From positions 2,728,001 to 2,792,000 of the forward strand of contig CM069448.1 of NCBI GenBank assembly GCA_035610835.1: a stretch of 64,000 bases of DNA, read 5' to 3'. Shown here one piece after another: positions 1-11,179 of the stretch. The position numbers and the translations under genes are program-made. Under the pieces are notes generated by a model, which did not search any database, was not told where the DNA came from, and saw only the letters and a program-made list of their open reading frames with translations. Numbering within the stretch: the stretch's first letter is position 1; the number at the start of each line of letters is the position of its first letter. Source of the stretch: Ophiura sarsii (taxonomy: Eukaryota; Echinodermata; Ophiuroidea; Amphilepidida; Ophiuridae).

Positions 1-184
1 TTCGAAATTTCAACGTTTTTACCATTCTTTCCAAAATAAGGAGTATAATCACATTACAAACACATTTTGTGCGAGAGTAACATATAAATATGGTTTAAAA
101 TGTCCAAAATGGCACGATAAAAATCCGTTCGTTATAAATAAAAGAATCAATGGTTAAATAATAAAACTGACACAATTACACTCG

Positions 185-260
185 TCGATCTCTGTGGCGT
201 GCATACGTTGACCATATCGTTTGCAATCGGCAATCACGGGTTCGAATCTCCGTGTGTTCG
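185..260 (+). repeat. tRNA-like (SINE-type) sequence
   Basis: A B-box-like GGGTTCGAATC lies at 238-248, at the spacing expected downstream of a degenerate D-arm-like region. Acceptor and anticodon stems do not pair, so this is probably a tRNA-derived SINE head or a tRNA pseudogene and not a functional tRNA. Confidence 0.4.
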
Positions 261-1015
261 TTGTTGTTTTCTATTTTTTGTTTTTTAAAAAAACAAATTA
301 AACTTGATTGTGGATGTATGTAACATCATTTTTATGTCAATGTTTATAATTTATAAAGGCCGCCAATGCTTTAATAGTTTTTTTCTATTCTTTTTTTAAT
401 CTATTTTTCTATCTATCATTTATCTCTGGATTTATTTAACTTTATAATCTAAACAAATTAAAATGCGTAAAACAATAAATTATTGCTCGATAAATAAGTG
501 ATTGAAGTTGAGTTCACTTTGATAATGATAGCAACACTTGTTGTAAAACCATTTTACCAGTGTGCCCAACCATTTCTCCTTTGCACACTTTGTTTAAAAT
601 ACATTCAGAGATGTAATTTTTATAGCTTGATAGCTAGGCTAATATACAACTGTAAGCTATTTGGATACACAAAGCAAACACATTTCCAAAACAGGCCATA
701 GACAATCGTACAACATGAGAAAGGAGACCGTTTATACCAATGTTTAATCTACCATGATTACCATTTTTTTAAATCTGTACAACCGATGAATTTCTAGAAA
801 ATCTTTGGTACTACTTCATTTCAAGAAAGTTAGTTCTTGTACCAAAGCTTACCAAATTTAGCTAGCTTTAATAAACGAATTGGGAGACGCAATATTCATG
901 TCGAAATATATTATGTGGAAAGGCAATCAGACAACTATTGATAGACGCGATCAAGTCTTGTACCTTTGAAGGGTGATTACGGGCACGTCCGTATGAGTAA
1001 AGTGGATTCCCTCTA
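261..1015. other. Gene-free AT-rich stretch
   Basis: AT-rich sequence with short T and A runs. Open frames here are short, begin at non-ATG codons and resemble nothing I know. I see no exon, repeat boundary or RNA gene. Confidence 0.5.
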
Positions 1016-1018
1016 TAA

Positions 1019-1910
1019 GGCAAAAAAAAAAAAGAGTTGTTTGTTTGTCCACGTCCGACCGACCGTGTACCTAGGTGCCGACCGTATTACTTTTTTATTT
1101 TCGATATTTTTTTTTAAACAACTTTTTGAGCAATTTGAATGGCCAAACGGACCGTTTTTATTCCTTATTTCGTACGATATCGTCATTCTGGTATTTGCAA
1201 CACCATCCCCAATGCGCAATCCCGTGTAAACACGATGTTAATGCATGAACTTGGCACCCGCGGGACTATTAAAAGGACTAAATGAAAAATCAGTGATCGC
1301 ACGTGCAAGTGATGTCATTTTTATACTAAAAACGCAGTGTGAGAAAATATGAAAAATCTAGTTACAGTTAATATTTGTTCCCAAAATGTTGCTCATTTAT
1401 TTCATTAATTTCAACATAGTATAAAACAATCTTTGGGGTAGTTAGTGCGGGGAAAATAGGTTTAGCAATACTTTCACGTATATATTTCTAGCAAAACTTC
1501 AACACAACATTATTTCACTTTGTGCAACATTCAATCACAATGGCGGCGTCCTACGGTATCTGCGCATTGCAAACTCAGTACAAAAATAATATTTGATCGA
1601 GTTTGTAGTGTTGCAACCAATGCGACAATATTGGAACTTTAAATTGACAATCTGCCCCATCCCCAGCAGGAGAAATTTAGAGATCAAAATCAGCAGTGTG
1701 AAGAGTAAAGCAACAATGTCGCAAGCTCATGAAAAGTGAGGTGTTTTGGTGTGTGTTTGGACTTTAATTCACAGTATTCGTGCCGATTTTATATTCCCAA
1801 ATACAATATCCGTATTAAAAAATATTTTAAAAAAATTAAAAAATCCGACCTACCGACCCTACCTTTTGAGGACCCTCTATGGACAAACAAACACCTTTTT
1901 TTTGTTGGCC
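1019..1910. mobile_element. MITE with GGCC-type TIRs, Harbinger-like TAA duplication
   Basis: Imperfect terminal inverted repeats of about 30 bp lie at 1019-1050 and 1880-1910: GGC, an A run, then GAGTTGTTTGTTTGTCC on the left and the complementary GGACAAACAAACACC, a T run and GGCC on the right. Both ends are flanked by TAA (1016-1018 and 1911-1913), a TWA duplication as made by PIF/Harbinger transposases. No transposase is encoded. The element at 15810-16093 has related ends and a TTA duplication, so this is a non-autonomous family. Confidence 0.6.
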
Positions 1911-1913
1911 TAA

Positions 1914-3611
1914 TGAACCAACATTTTAATTTCAGTGCCAAAGATCTTGAAAAAGGTTACAGGGGACATTCTCGCTTCGACGATGCTCCTATGCGTAGGT
2001 CAACTGAAAGCCCGGTCCGATGGTAGACTCCGAATCTCCAGAATCTTAGGAGATATGTACACATTTTCTCATAATACTTTATGCTGCACGGTGTCTCATT
2101 TAGGCCCACAGGCCGGGCGGGCTAGAGCGGGGGCTAAAGAAGTGCTCAGAACCGGTGCTGCGCCCAAAAGTAGTATCTTTCGCAAAACTACTATTTTTTG
2201 GGCGAAAAATACCACAAAACTAGTAGTTTTGCGAAAGATACTACTTTTGGTTGCGCAAAACTAGTATCTTTCTCAAAACTACTATTTTTGGATGGCTTGG
2301 GTTGCGCAAAACTAGTATTATTTGGCGGCCGTTCATTAATACTAGTCTTGGTCGGGAAAATGTCGTGCACTTCGTGTTAGGCATACAGGTTGTTTGTAAA
2401 CGAGCGTGTATATTTAAAAACATTGGCCGCTAATTATATAAACAAAGCAGGGAAATAACTGTGTTTCTCGGACTTCTTTATCTTTATTCGTCATTAAGAA
2501 GATGAAAATGTTCCCAAATTCTGGGAGATTTTTGTTGTTTGTATTTATTTTCTAGCTATTTATTATTTATACCTCACTCAATTTAAAAAAAATTAAACAC
2601 CGGATTCTACTGTCGCTCTGTTACGGTCGTATAGTCGGCCCCCGGATTCCACGTCACTCTGTTGCAAGTAAGTGTAGGCCCTATATTCGCCACAACATGT
2701 TGGCACTACCACATAGTTTTATTGACTGTACATCATGCCTTTCGTCGGTATACAACTCGGACTTTTTACTGTCTGATAAGTCCACCCCCTCCCCCTCCCT
2801 ATGGCCCTGTTTAAAGCTGGCTATGCCACTGATTCGCGCATGTTGGATGTGCCGGCCCGCCGCGCGCCAGTGGTCCGCATTGCGGCGCGTTATTGGTCAC
2901 TCTCGATCATAGTTCGGCGTGGCCCCTCGCTACACGGCTCGATCCTCATGGCGGCATTATTATCACATCAAACCACTTCTGGATGTTATCATCAATCAAT
3001 GCATTGTCGGCTGCTTTAGTCAAAATTAAATATTATATACCAAGGGGATATACAACTGTCACTGGATATACCCACTTTGCCTATCTGTGATATACCATTG
3101 AACCGTCAACGCCTGAATCTTTTCCGTGAACTTTTCCTGATTGGGCTTTTCCACCCCAAACTGGCCGGAGGGGGGTTAGATCTACGGTTGATTAGCGCAT
3201 TACAAGAAGTTGTGTCACTTGCCATGCAGCACATACTCATTAGGCATTTGTCCAACATTTTAGTGGACAAATCCAAAGCGATCTGACGCATGCGTAGAAA
3301 AAAATGTCGTCCCCTTGACTCTCCAGAGGGCCTTTTCGATATTCAGACGATGGCGGACATAGGTTCGTGTGACGAATATTCTAGGTGAAATTCGATGTGG
3401 GAACGCTCGGCCTGTAGGGAACGATGATATTTCTGACTTCAACAGCGCCAGGGCATCGTTCGGGGACCGTTTGATTATCACTCAGGTCGTGTCAGTATGA
3501 AATTAGGTAAAACACTCCGACATAACATTGAAATCAACGGAGATTCAAAGATTACGGCCGTTCGTGTCCACTATGGTCTGGTACTTTTCATTTTCGACGT
3601 CACAAATGACG
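1914..3611. other. Gene-free stretch
   Basis: No recognisable gene. The only structured item is the hairpin at 2164-2250. At about 2600-2680 a phrase beginning CGGATTC is loosely repeated in tandem. Open frames between 2700 and 3480 show no known domain. Confidence 0.45.
2164..2250. repeat. Perfect 30-bp inverted repeat (hairpin)
   Basis: Arms 2164-2193 and 2221-2250 are exact reverse complements separated by 27 bases. A third, imperfect copy of the arm follows at about 2256-2290. This could be the core of a small palindromic MITE. Confidence 0.75.
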
Positions 3612-3959
3612 TACAGTTAAGCCCACAATTATTCATACCCCTTGAAAAATATGTGTTTTTTGCGTTTTTCTCATATCTATACCAGCTGGAGTGGTGGAAC
3701 TTTTGCTTTACACTAAAGACAATTAGTTTGCAAGTACAAATCAATATATTTGGGCTCAACAGTTTTTGCATAACAATAGAATTGAACAAGAATTGTGTTT
3801 TTATGCCTGTCCAAAATTATTCATACCCCATACCAAGTCTCAGGATTGAGGCCACTTTTTGTGATAATACACATGTTTTTGACATTCCAAACATTCTTTA
3901 TATTGTGTGATAGGCTTTGATATTGTTATGCAATTATTCCATACAATGTGGATGCATTA

Positions 3960-4537
3960 CAAATGTGTCCTATTGAATTTACAGTGAGGGATATTATAGG
4001 ACAACACTCTAGCTCTTTGACAGCATGGCGAAGGGGATTAAATAACTCAGTAAGGACCTTTTTTGTGCATTGTGAATGCTCACAAAGAGGGGAAAGGCTA
4101 CAAAGCTATTTCGAAGCAATTTCAAGTGCCAAATTCCACCATAAAAAGCATAATTAGGAAGAACAAGACAGTTCAAATCAGTTCAAATCAGTTCAAAACC
4201 CTGAAGAACACGGTCGGAAGCCAACAGTGTCCCCTTGTTTGACAAGAAAAGTATGGTGAAAGGCCAACAACAATCCACATATCACCGTCAATGCTCTCCT
4301 GAACAACCTTGGTGAGTCTTGGACCAAGACATTAAGGCAGACACTCCAGCAGACATAGTACACAAGAGTTCTCCATGGACTCCGACCAAGAAAGACTCTA
4401 CTCTTGAAAAGAGACAATGTGAACCTCATCTAGCATTCGCCAGAGCACTTCTGGACAAAGATCCAAGTTTTTGGTCTTCAGTGTTGGGGTTGCTTAAGAT
4501 GCAAGACAAGTTTCTCTGTATCTATTTTAAGGAGTAG
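3960..4537 (+). pseudogene. Tc1-like transposase fragment, left arm
   Basis: The stretch reads, across several frames, as the N-terminal DNA-binding half of a Tc1 transposase. A helix-turn-helix region resembling GKGYKAISKQFQV and a following SIIRKNK basic stretch can be seen, then a region near 4370-4500 with KKDSTLEKRQ and a LDKDPSFW-like phrase matching the start of the catalytic domain. Frameshifts and stops break it, for example after the QFKTLKN region near 4195. Sequence beyond the first catalytic segment is absent. It is mirrored by the minus-strand copy at 4535-4990. It cannot make a working transposase. Tc1 family membership is well supported by the TA duplication and the TIR layout. 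Confidence 0.75.
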
Positions 4538-4990
4538 AGTCTTTCTTGGTCGGCCTCCATGGAGACCTCTCATGTGCCATATATGCTAGAGTGTCTGCCA
4601 TGATATTTTGGTCCAATAATTGCCAGGGTTGTTCAGGAGAGCATTGATGGAGATCTGTGGATTGTTGTTGGCCTTTCGCAATACTTTTCTTGCCAAACAA
4701 GGGGACACCGCTGGCTTCCGACTGCATCCTTCAATGTTTTTTAGTGAGTTGAACGTCTTGTTCTTCCTAATTATGCTTTGTGTGGTGGATTCTTGCACTT
4801 GGAATTGTTTCGAAATAGCTCTGTAGCCTTTCCCCTCTTTGTGAGCATTCACAATATGCACAAAAAAGTTATTTGATCTTCTTCGCCATGCTGTCAAAGA
4901 GCTAGAGTGTTGTCCTATAATATCCCTCACTGTACATTCAATAGGACACATTTGTAATGCATCCACATTGTATGCACACATCATGGAATA
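4535..4990 (-). pseudogene. Tc1-like transposase fragment, right arm
   Basis: This is the inverted sister of the left-arm fragment and is better preserved, with an uninterrupted frame of about 135 residues. It contains the helix-turn-helix segment (EGKGYRAISKQFQVQESTTQ), the SIIRKNK basic link and the second DNA-binding segment (RKPAVSPCLARKVLRKANNN) typical of the paired-like N terminus of Tc1 transposases. The frame ends where the palindrome turns, so the DDE catalytic domain is missing. It could at most encode a truncated DNA-binding protein that recognises the TIRs. I infer it is inactive. Confidence 0.78.
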
Positions 4991-5865
4991 ATCATATAAC
5001 AATATAAAAGCCTATCACACAATATAAAGAATGTTTGGAATGTCAAAAACATGTGTATTATCACAAAAAGTGGCCTCAATCCTTAGACTTGGTATGGGGT
5101 ATGAATAATTTTGGACAGGCATAAAAACATAATTTTTGTTCAATTCTATTGTTATGCAAAAAATGTTGAGCCCAAATATATTGATTTGTACTTGCAAACT
5201 AATTGTCTTTAGTGTAAAGCGAAAGCTCCACCGCTCCAGCTGGTATAGATATGAGAAAAACGCAAAAAACTCATATTTTCCAAGGGGTATGAATAATTGT
5301 GGGCTTAACTGTATATTCATTGATATGATTATTCATTGTATATTCATGTCCGTCTATGCTTTCGGCGATTCGAACAATAGAGTGTCAGGCGCCTGACGCG
5401 AGTTGATGAGATCATGGAATTAGTAGAGGGAGAAGAAATAACAACGAGATAACCTAATCCGATTACCTATTCAACTTTACAAAGGATTGAACATTGCTAC
5501 GTACCCTAGTGTTGAATCAGATTGCCGACTATAGCCAATTCGAAAGTTGTGCATACACATGTTGCTGTACATACATTTCTATCGCGATGGTGTGTAGGAA
5601 ATAAGAAAATCGATTCAAGGACAAGCCGACTGGCTTCTTATTTACATAACAATTGTTCTTTGCAGACCATGTTCATGAATAGACTAGCTAGGGACTCCAT
5701 AGTTCAATGAAATAGTCAACACAATTATATTTACAGGACATTCTTTATCACAGTGAAATTGCGAAAGAAAAAAGTATCATTCAAAATTCAATCAATATAG
5801 CGAACGATAAGCAATCCTATGTCAATTTCTAAAAATAAAGTGTAATAACAAACAGAAAAACATAT

Positions 5866-5940
5866 AACATTTACAGGATTCGAACCACTGGCCTCATGAT
5901 TGTGAAGCCGGCGCTCTGCCGATTGAGCTAATGAGAGCTG
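5866..5940 (-). repeat. tRNA-like pseudogene or SINE head
   Basis: On the minus strand the D-arm motif TAGCTCAATCGGCAGAGC and the T-loop GGTTCGAATCC are clear, with a CAC triplet at the anticodon position. The anticodon stem and acceptor stem do not pair, so I do not call a functional tRNA. Confidence 0.55.
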
Positions 5941-5954
5941 TAGAGAGCTGTAAA

Positions 5955-6308
5955 TTAACTATAACGAGTTGGTAAGAGTAACAGATTAAAATAAAATTGA
6001 TTGACATTTTCTTTGGTTTGTTTATAGAGACCTAAAAGTTTCAATTCTGGATGTGGATCCGATTCGAAAGAGTAGTGTGGGGTAGACCTGACGCATCGGC
6101 TACGTGGGTGGAGTCTAAGATCAACAGTATCTTGGAAATGTGGTAAAGACGGGAGGAGCTGGAAGATGCCGCTTGGCGAGTTCATCGACAAGACGGATTC
6201 CGTGAGGCAGTGATTAGAAATGTTGAGCTTGGGAGTAGTGGGTGAAAAAGGAAGTGGGGAAGAGTGGAAAGAGGAGCTGGGCGGAATCGTCAAGTCATCC
6301 GTTGACAT
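5955..6308 (-). CDS. Uncharacterised open frame, 117 residues
   Basis: An ATG-initiated frame of 117 codons, rich in Ser, Pro and Thr in its first half (for example STDDLTIPPSSSFHSS), followed by a mixed region with HPRSRCVRSTPHYSFES. There is no signal peptide, membrane segment or domain that I recognise. Upstream on the minus strand a pyrimidine-rich TTTTAACAG could be a splice acceptor near 6340. The frame could be one exon of a larger gene, the disordered tail of a protein, or a chance frame. The surroundings hold only repeats, so I give it low weight. Confidence 0.2.
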   Translation of the reverse strand: MSTDDLTIPPSSSFHSSPLPFSPTTPKLNISNHCLTESVLSMNSPSGIFQLLPSLPHFQDTVDLRLHPRSRCVRSTPHYSFESDPHPELKLLGLYKQTKENVNQFYFNLLLLPTRYS

Positions 6309-6418
6309 CCGAGACAAGTGTTGTTAGAGTTACTGTTAAAATGTTGGAGTTCGTGTTGACATCGTTGTTGTTGTTATATTGTTGAGTTATACACTTTGGT
6401 TGTAGTGAACCAGCTTAT

Positions 6419-7779
6419 GGGCCCTCACATGTATCCGTGTGAGCTGGGCGGGCCCTTACCGTGTGAAAAATGGGTGCGGACGGCGGCACACACGGTGGGC
6501 CGTTTCCCGTCCATTGAACACGTTCAGGGGACTTTGCCGGCCACCGGAGTCAAAACTCCTGGCGAGTGAGTAAAAGCGGCGGCGAACGATGAGAGCCCGG
6601 TATATGAACGGCGCACGCGTTTCGCACCCGTTTCGCGCCCGTTCGCAGGGCGGTCATGGACGGTGGTGGACGTCGACCATCTTAGCGATGGGCTGCGAAC
6701 GGCCGCATGTAGCCTGGTCACCGTTCGCGGAACGGACTCTCGGCAGGCATGTTGTATTATAGAATAATAGATGTTGGTCCTAAGAATTCCGGAATGCAAA
6801 TGAAGCGGCGAGCTTGAGCGCTCAGCTTAAAAAGGGCGGTTTGATGATGTAATCAAGACGTTTCGGCCGGTACCCAGGCGTTCCGACCGGTTAGAAACCG
6901 GTATGGAGGTGGTATGCACACGGTGAGGACACGGTGAGAACGGTAAGCTAGAACTGTATGAGGCCGGTGATCCCGGGACAAGGTCGGTGAGAACCCGGTA
7001 CAGACCCGGGACAAGGTCGGTGAGAACTCGGTACAGACCCGGTGTAGAACGGTATGGACCGAGGACCCGGTGGCCACAACAAAAAATCAATGCGCCCGTT
7101 GACATTTTTTACTGATTTTTTAAATTTTTTATTAGACGGTAAGATGGCCGCCTACCATTACCGCCCTGCGAACGGGCGCGAAACGGGTGAGACGTCTTTA
7201 TACCGTCCTCAAACCGGGCTCTCACCGTTTGCCCCCGCTTTTACTCACCCGGCAGGAGTTTTGAGAACGGTCAAACTTCCTGCCGGGCGCGGATGCCCGG
7301 CAATGTCTCCGGCAACGTGTTCAACGGACGGGAAACGGCCCACCGTGTGACATCATCTTAAGCCGCCGTCTGCACCAATTTGTCACACGGTAATGGGCCG
7401 GCCAGCTCACACGGATACATGTGAGTAATACAGAGATTCCCGGAATGTGAGTGAAGCGGCCAGCTTGAGCGCTCAGCTTATACAGGGCAGTTTGATGACG
7501 TTATCAAGGCGGTTCGGTCGGTACCCAAGCGTTTCGGCCGGTGAGGACCTGGTGAGGAGGTGGTATGAGCCCGGTTCCAGGTCGATAAGGACCCGGTATA
7601 GAACAGTATGAACCCGGTGACAAAAAAAAAATCAATGCGGCCGTTGACATTTTTTGCTGATTGTTCACCGTGTTGGACTTGTTGTTTTTTCACCGCCCCC
7701 CCCCCCCCCCCCCACGTGTTTTTTCTTCTATAAGACGGTAAGGGGCCGCCCAGCTCACACGGATACATGTGAGGGGCCC
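6419..7779. mobile_element. CCGGT-rich fold-back element with internal duplication
   Basis: The outer ends are inverted: TCACATGTATCCGTGTGAGC near 6424 and its complement near 7751-7772, both followed outward by GGGCCC. A third copy of this end lies at about 7402-7425. Within it, 6470-6660 is an inverted match of 7165-7390 (the ACGGTGGGCCGTTTCCCGT region). The block at 6785-7150 is repeated directly at 7440-7745. The core at 6870-7070 is a degenerate minisatellite of GGTGAGAAC and CCGGTACAGAC phrases. No protein is encoded, and open frames here are low-complexity artefacts. An 18-base C run sits at 7696-7713. Confidence 0.6.
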
Positions 7780-8420
7780 ATTACCACTTAACTCTACAGA
7801 CCCAGTAGAGGACGTATTCAGTATTATCGGCTGGATGTATGCAATGTGCGGTTGACTTCGAGTGCTGGTGGCTGACCGGTGGGACCTAGTTTTTCACATC
7901 AAGATATTTTGATATCAGAAGAATCCCCATATTTTTCTCATTATGTCTGTAAAATCTTAAGGGCCAGAAATGTTCCATTTAGCAATGATAGGCTAAGATG
8001 TGGTGAATTACTGCCAACGATGGTTAACCACCCGCCAGTGTGTATACATACTACTCAATGGGCAAATGTCTTGTGACCTTGAGCTTCTAAAATAAGAACC
8101 ATTGAAGTTACGCAATTTAAACCTTGGAATGTGACATTTTTAAGGATGACCTTTCATTTAAAATAGAAAGCATCAAGTTGAAAATCGGGCCAGAAATCGG
8201 AACAACTACCTTTAAAGAGATGTCTGACATTTAGAACGGTTATAATTGACCGATAGGTACGTTTTGTTTCTTAGAATTTGCCAAATGAATAGCACTTTGG
8301 CGATATTTTGCTGTTTTTCATCCGTTTCCGTCACATTATAAAATGAAAGTTTGGTTTTCACTGCATCTCCAGAAAAGTACAACAATTACTCAGATCAATT
8401 TAAAATGGCTTTTATAATAT
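7780..8420. other. Gene-free stretch
   Basis: No gene, repeat or structure recognised. Confidence 0.45.
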
Positions 8421-8423
8421 CTA

Positions 8424-10256
8424 GATGGCGCGGTTCTCGGCTTACGCAATCTGTGGTTTGCGTTTGTTAAATGACACATTAGGATCCTATCGGACCGTAT
8501 ACGACGTGCGAGATAAGTTGGATAGTTTCTTTCGGCTTGTTTAGTGCTCTCATATGAAAAGTCAGATTTCAATCGCAACCATACCTGGTAACAATAATCT
8601 TTGGGTAAAGGGGACTATGCTCATGTGGTGTATACAGATTGATCTCTAAAGACAACTACATGACCTTTGACCCCATTTTGCACTTATTACTGCTGTTTTG
8701 GGCTCTCGTCTAAACTCAGCCAATATTGGTAACAATATTCTTTAGCTAAGGGGGCTTGAGGTGCTCATGGTGTGTAAACATCTTGACCTCAAATGCTCCC
8801 TACATGACCTTTGATCCCTTTCTCTAAATTATACACCTTTCTCCATTCTAGACCCCTTTCTCTATATTATACACCTCTCTTCACTTTATATCCCTTTCTG
8901 TAAATTACACACCTTTCTTTATTCCATTGACCCTTTTCTCTTGTTTTTATATAATTATACCTTTTTATAGATTTTAGACTGTTCAATCTTTTTATCCTAT
9001 ACCTTTCTCTATTTTCTATACACCTATCTCTCATCGACACCTACCTGATTCTCATACCTTTATACCATTTTGACCCCTTTGGCCGCCCATACACTTGGTA
9101 CTATCGGTTTGACCATTCATCTGTGGACCGTTTGATACATTTAGCCATTTGCTCAACAGCAGTATATACTCATGGGATATCAAGAACCTTGAGTGACCCT
9201 AGATCAACAGATTTAACTGGTCTGAACACATGCCTGATGTATAATGCCATTTTTAATTGCATGATGACAGATCAATTAGGGCACAAATAGTTGAGTCTCA
9301 GTTGGTTAGTATCGGTTTTACGGTCAAGAGTATTTGAACGCAATTGAGTTATCTAGCTTGTACTTGATGACTGATCACTGATGCAGTACTTATTTTCGTA
9401 AATATAATGCTGTTTTATGCCTCATATTTCATTGAATAGTTTGATCAATCATTTCGTTACTTTTCGTCCAAAAATAAAAAGGTTAACATCATAAACTTCA
9501 TATAACCTTAACTTCAACTATAAATTCAACTAATGTGTTTCCATGCTCACCAGAATATAACTCTCAAATCTGCTGAAAGAGTGGTTATGATTGGCTTCTA
9601 TACACCTTTCTCTCATCGACACCTTTCTCATACCGTTATACCATTTTGAACCCTTTGGCCGCCCATACACTTGGTACTATCGGTTTGATACATTTAGCCT
9701 TTTGCTCACCATGTATACTCATGGGATATCAAGAACATTGAGTGACCCTTAAAGAACGGTGTCTAGATTGGAGAAAGGTGTGTAATTTATAAAGAAAAGC
9801 GTCTAGAATGGAGAAAGTACACGTATATTATAAAGAAAGGTGTCTAGAATGGAAAAAGGTGTATAATTTAGAGAAAGGGATCAAAGGTCATATAGGGGTC
9901 ATTAGAGGTCAAGATGTTTACACATCATGAGCACCTCAAGCCCCCTTAGCTAAAGAATATTGTTACCAGATTTTGAAGTCTGAGTTTAGACGAGAGTCCC
10001 AAACAGCAGCAATAAGAGCAGTTTAAATTGTTGGCAAAATGGGGTCAAAGGTCATGTAGTTGTCTTTAGAGATCAATCTGTATACACCACATGAGCATAG
10101 TCCCCTTTACCCAAAGACTTTTCATATGAGAGCACTAAACAAGCCGAACGAAACTATCCAACTTATCTCGCACGTCGTATACGGTTCCGATAGGATCCTA
10201 ATGTGTCATTTAACAAACGCAAACCACAGATTGCGTAAGCCGGGAACCGCGCCATC
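8424..10256. mobile_element. Palindromic DNA element with about 500-bp TIRs
   Basis: The ends read GATGGCGCGGTTC and its complement and are flanked by TA (8422-8423 and 10257-10258), compatible with a Tc1/mariner-type insertion. Arms 8424-8930 and about 9748-10256 are mirror images at high identity, including a pyrimidine-rich inner part (TTTCTCTA and ACACCTTTC phrases). The central loop holds a direct repeat of about 145 bp (about 9005-9200 and 9597-9745). No transposase is visible. The arms can form a long hairpin. Confidence 0.7.
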
Positions 10257-10391
10257 TAGTTGGAATATAGGTAAATCAGGAAGATTTAGAGAATCAAAGA
10301 TGGACATTGTAGTTAGGTTGCCGGACTATGGTGTGATAATGGATGGGCAGGTCCATGTTTTGAGGAGTAAATGTTGACGCAGGTGGCTATA

Positions 10392-11177
10392 CAAAGGGTG
10401 CATGTGTTACTCTCATTACATGTTCAGTATTTGGCATTAATAGTTAGTTATCAGCTCGTAGATAATTTAGTTGACTTTCAAATGGCACTAATTTCATTGT
10501 TATTTAATTGCTCATACAAATCCAACGATCAACCACGGGTACTTAAACACTTTTGGGGGAAAAGGGTGCTTGTGGAAAAGGTCATTTTGCTCCTGAATCT
10601 TCAAGTACCCATTTAGTGAGGTGTTAATCACCGATCCTTTGTCACTCCTTTTAACAATATAGAAAAAAAGGATCGCGCTTTCCCCGCTCTTTCCTCGAGC
10701 TTTCCTCTACTTTGGGCAAGAGCCCTAATAGATGTAAGTACTAAAAGTCAAAATGTGTGCCATTGCTATGACGATTGCTTCAATTTTTACACATGGATGA
10801 TTTATTTCTAAAATCAGACACAACTTTGATTTTGATTAGTCATGGTTAAACAAGCATATCTAATTCAAAACAAATTGTGTCTGAAAGGTATTTTAGTTAT
10901 AATAAAGCTCTCATTTTAATATCAAATCCAAAAAATACGAAATGTTTAATGATCAAAATAAAAATTCCTTAAAAACCATCTTTTTCTAAAAGTGGCGCAA
11001 GCCCGATTTGAGTGTTTGTAGTTGATCAAACATATCTTTAGATTGAGAAAAGTAAATACAATCAAATAAATGGCATTTCAAATCCAGCTAAATTCTTTTT
11101 TAGTTTATATAAAGATTTATGCGAAATACTGAATCTTTAAATGAGGGGATTATGATGTGTAACACGTGCACCCTTTG
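10392..11177. mobile_element. TA-flanked MITE
   Basis: Terminal inverted repeats CAAAGGGTGCATGTGTTAC (10392-10410) and GTAACACGTGCACCCTTTG (11159-11177) differ at one position. TA flanks both sides (10390-10391 and 11178-11179). The interior is AT-rich and non-coding. Confidence 0.65.
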
Positions 11178-11179
11178 TA

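Larger units (their letters stand above)
3614..5311. mobile_element. Tc1-type fold-back element made of two inverted 5' halves
   Basis: The ends are exact inverted copies starting CAGTTAAGCCCACAATTATT, with TA at 3612-3613 and 5312-5313 as in Tc1/mariner insertions. A second inner site of the type AAAATTATTCATACCCC occurs near 3811 and, inverted, near 5097. This gives the IR/DR arrangement known from Tc1 elements. Arms of about 800 bp (3614-4395 and 4535-5311) mirror each other at roughly 90% identity, each carrying the N-terminal part of a Tc1 transposase. A normal Tc1 has one transposase, so the 3' half appears to have been replaced by an inverted 5' half. Confidence 0.8.
5312..6418. other. 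Mostly gene-free stretch
   Basis: Contains a tRNA-like sequence (5866-5940) and one minus-strand open frame (5955-6308), both listed separately. A GTT trinucleotide run lies near 6365-6381. Nothing else is recognised. Confidence 0.4.

Noticed and set aside
3497..3910. 137-codon frame before the Tc1 fragment
   Set aside because: Most of it is the Tc1 TIR and untranslated region; the same sequence is mirrored at 5015-5311.
5866..5940. Functional tRNA gene
   Set aside because: The A and B boxes are good but the anticodon and acceptor stems do not pair.
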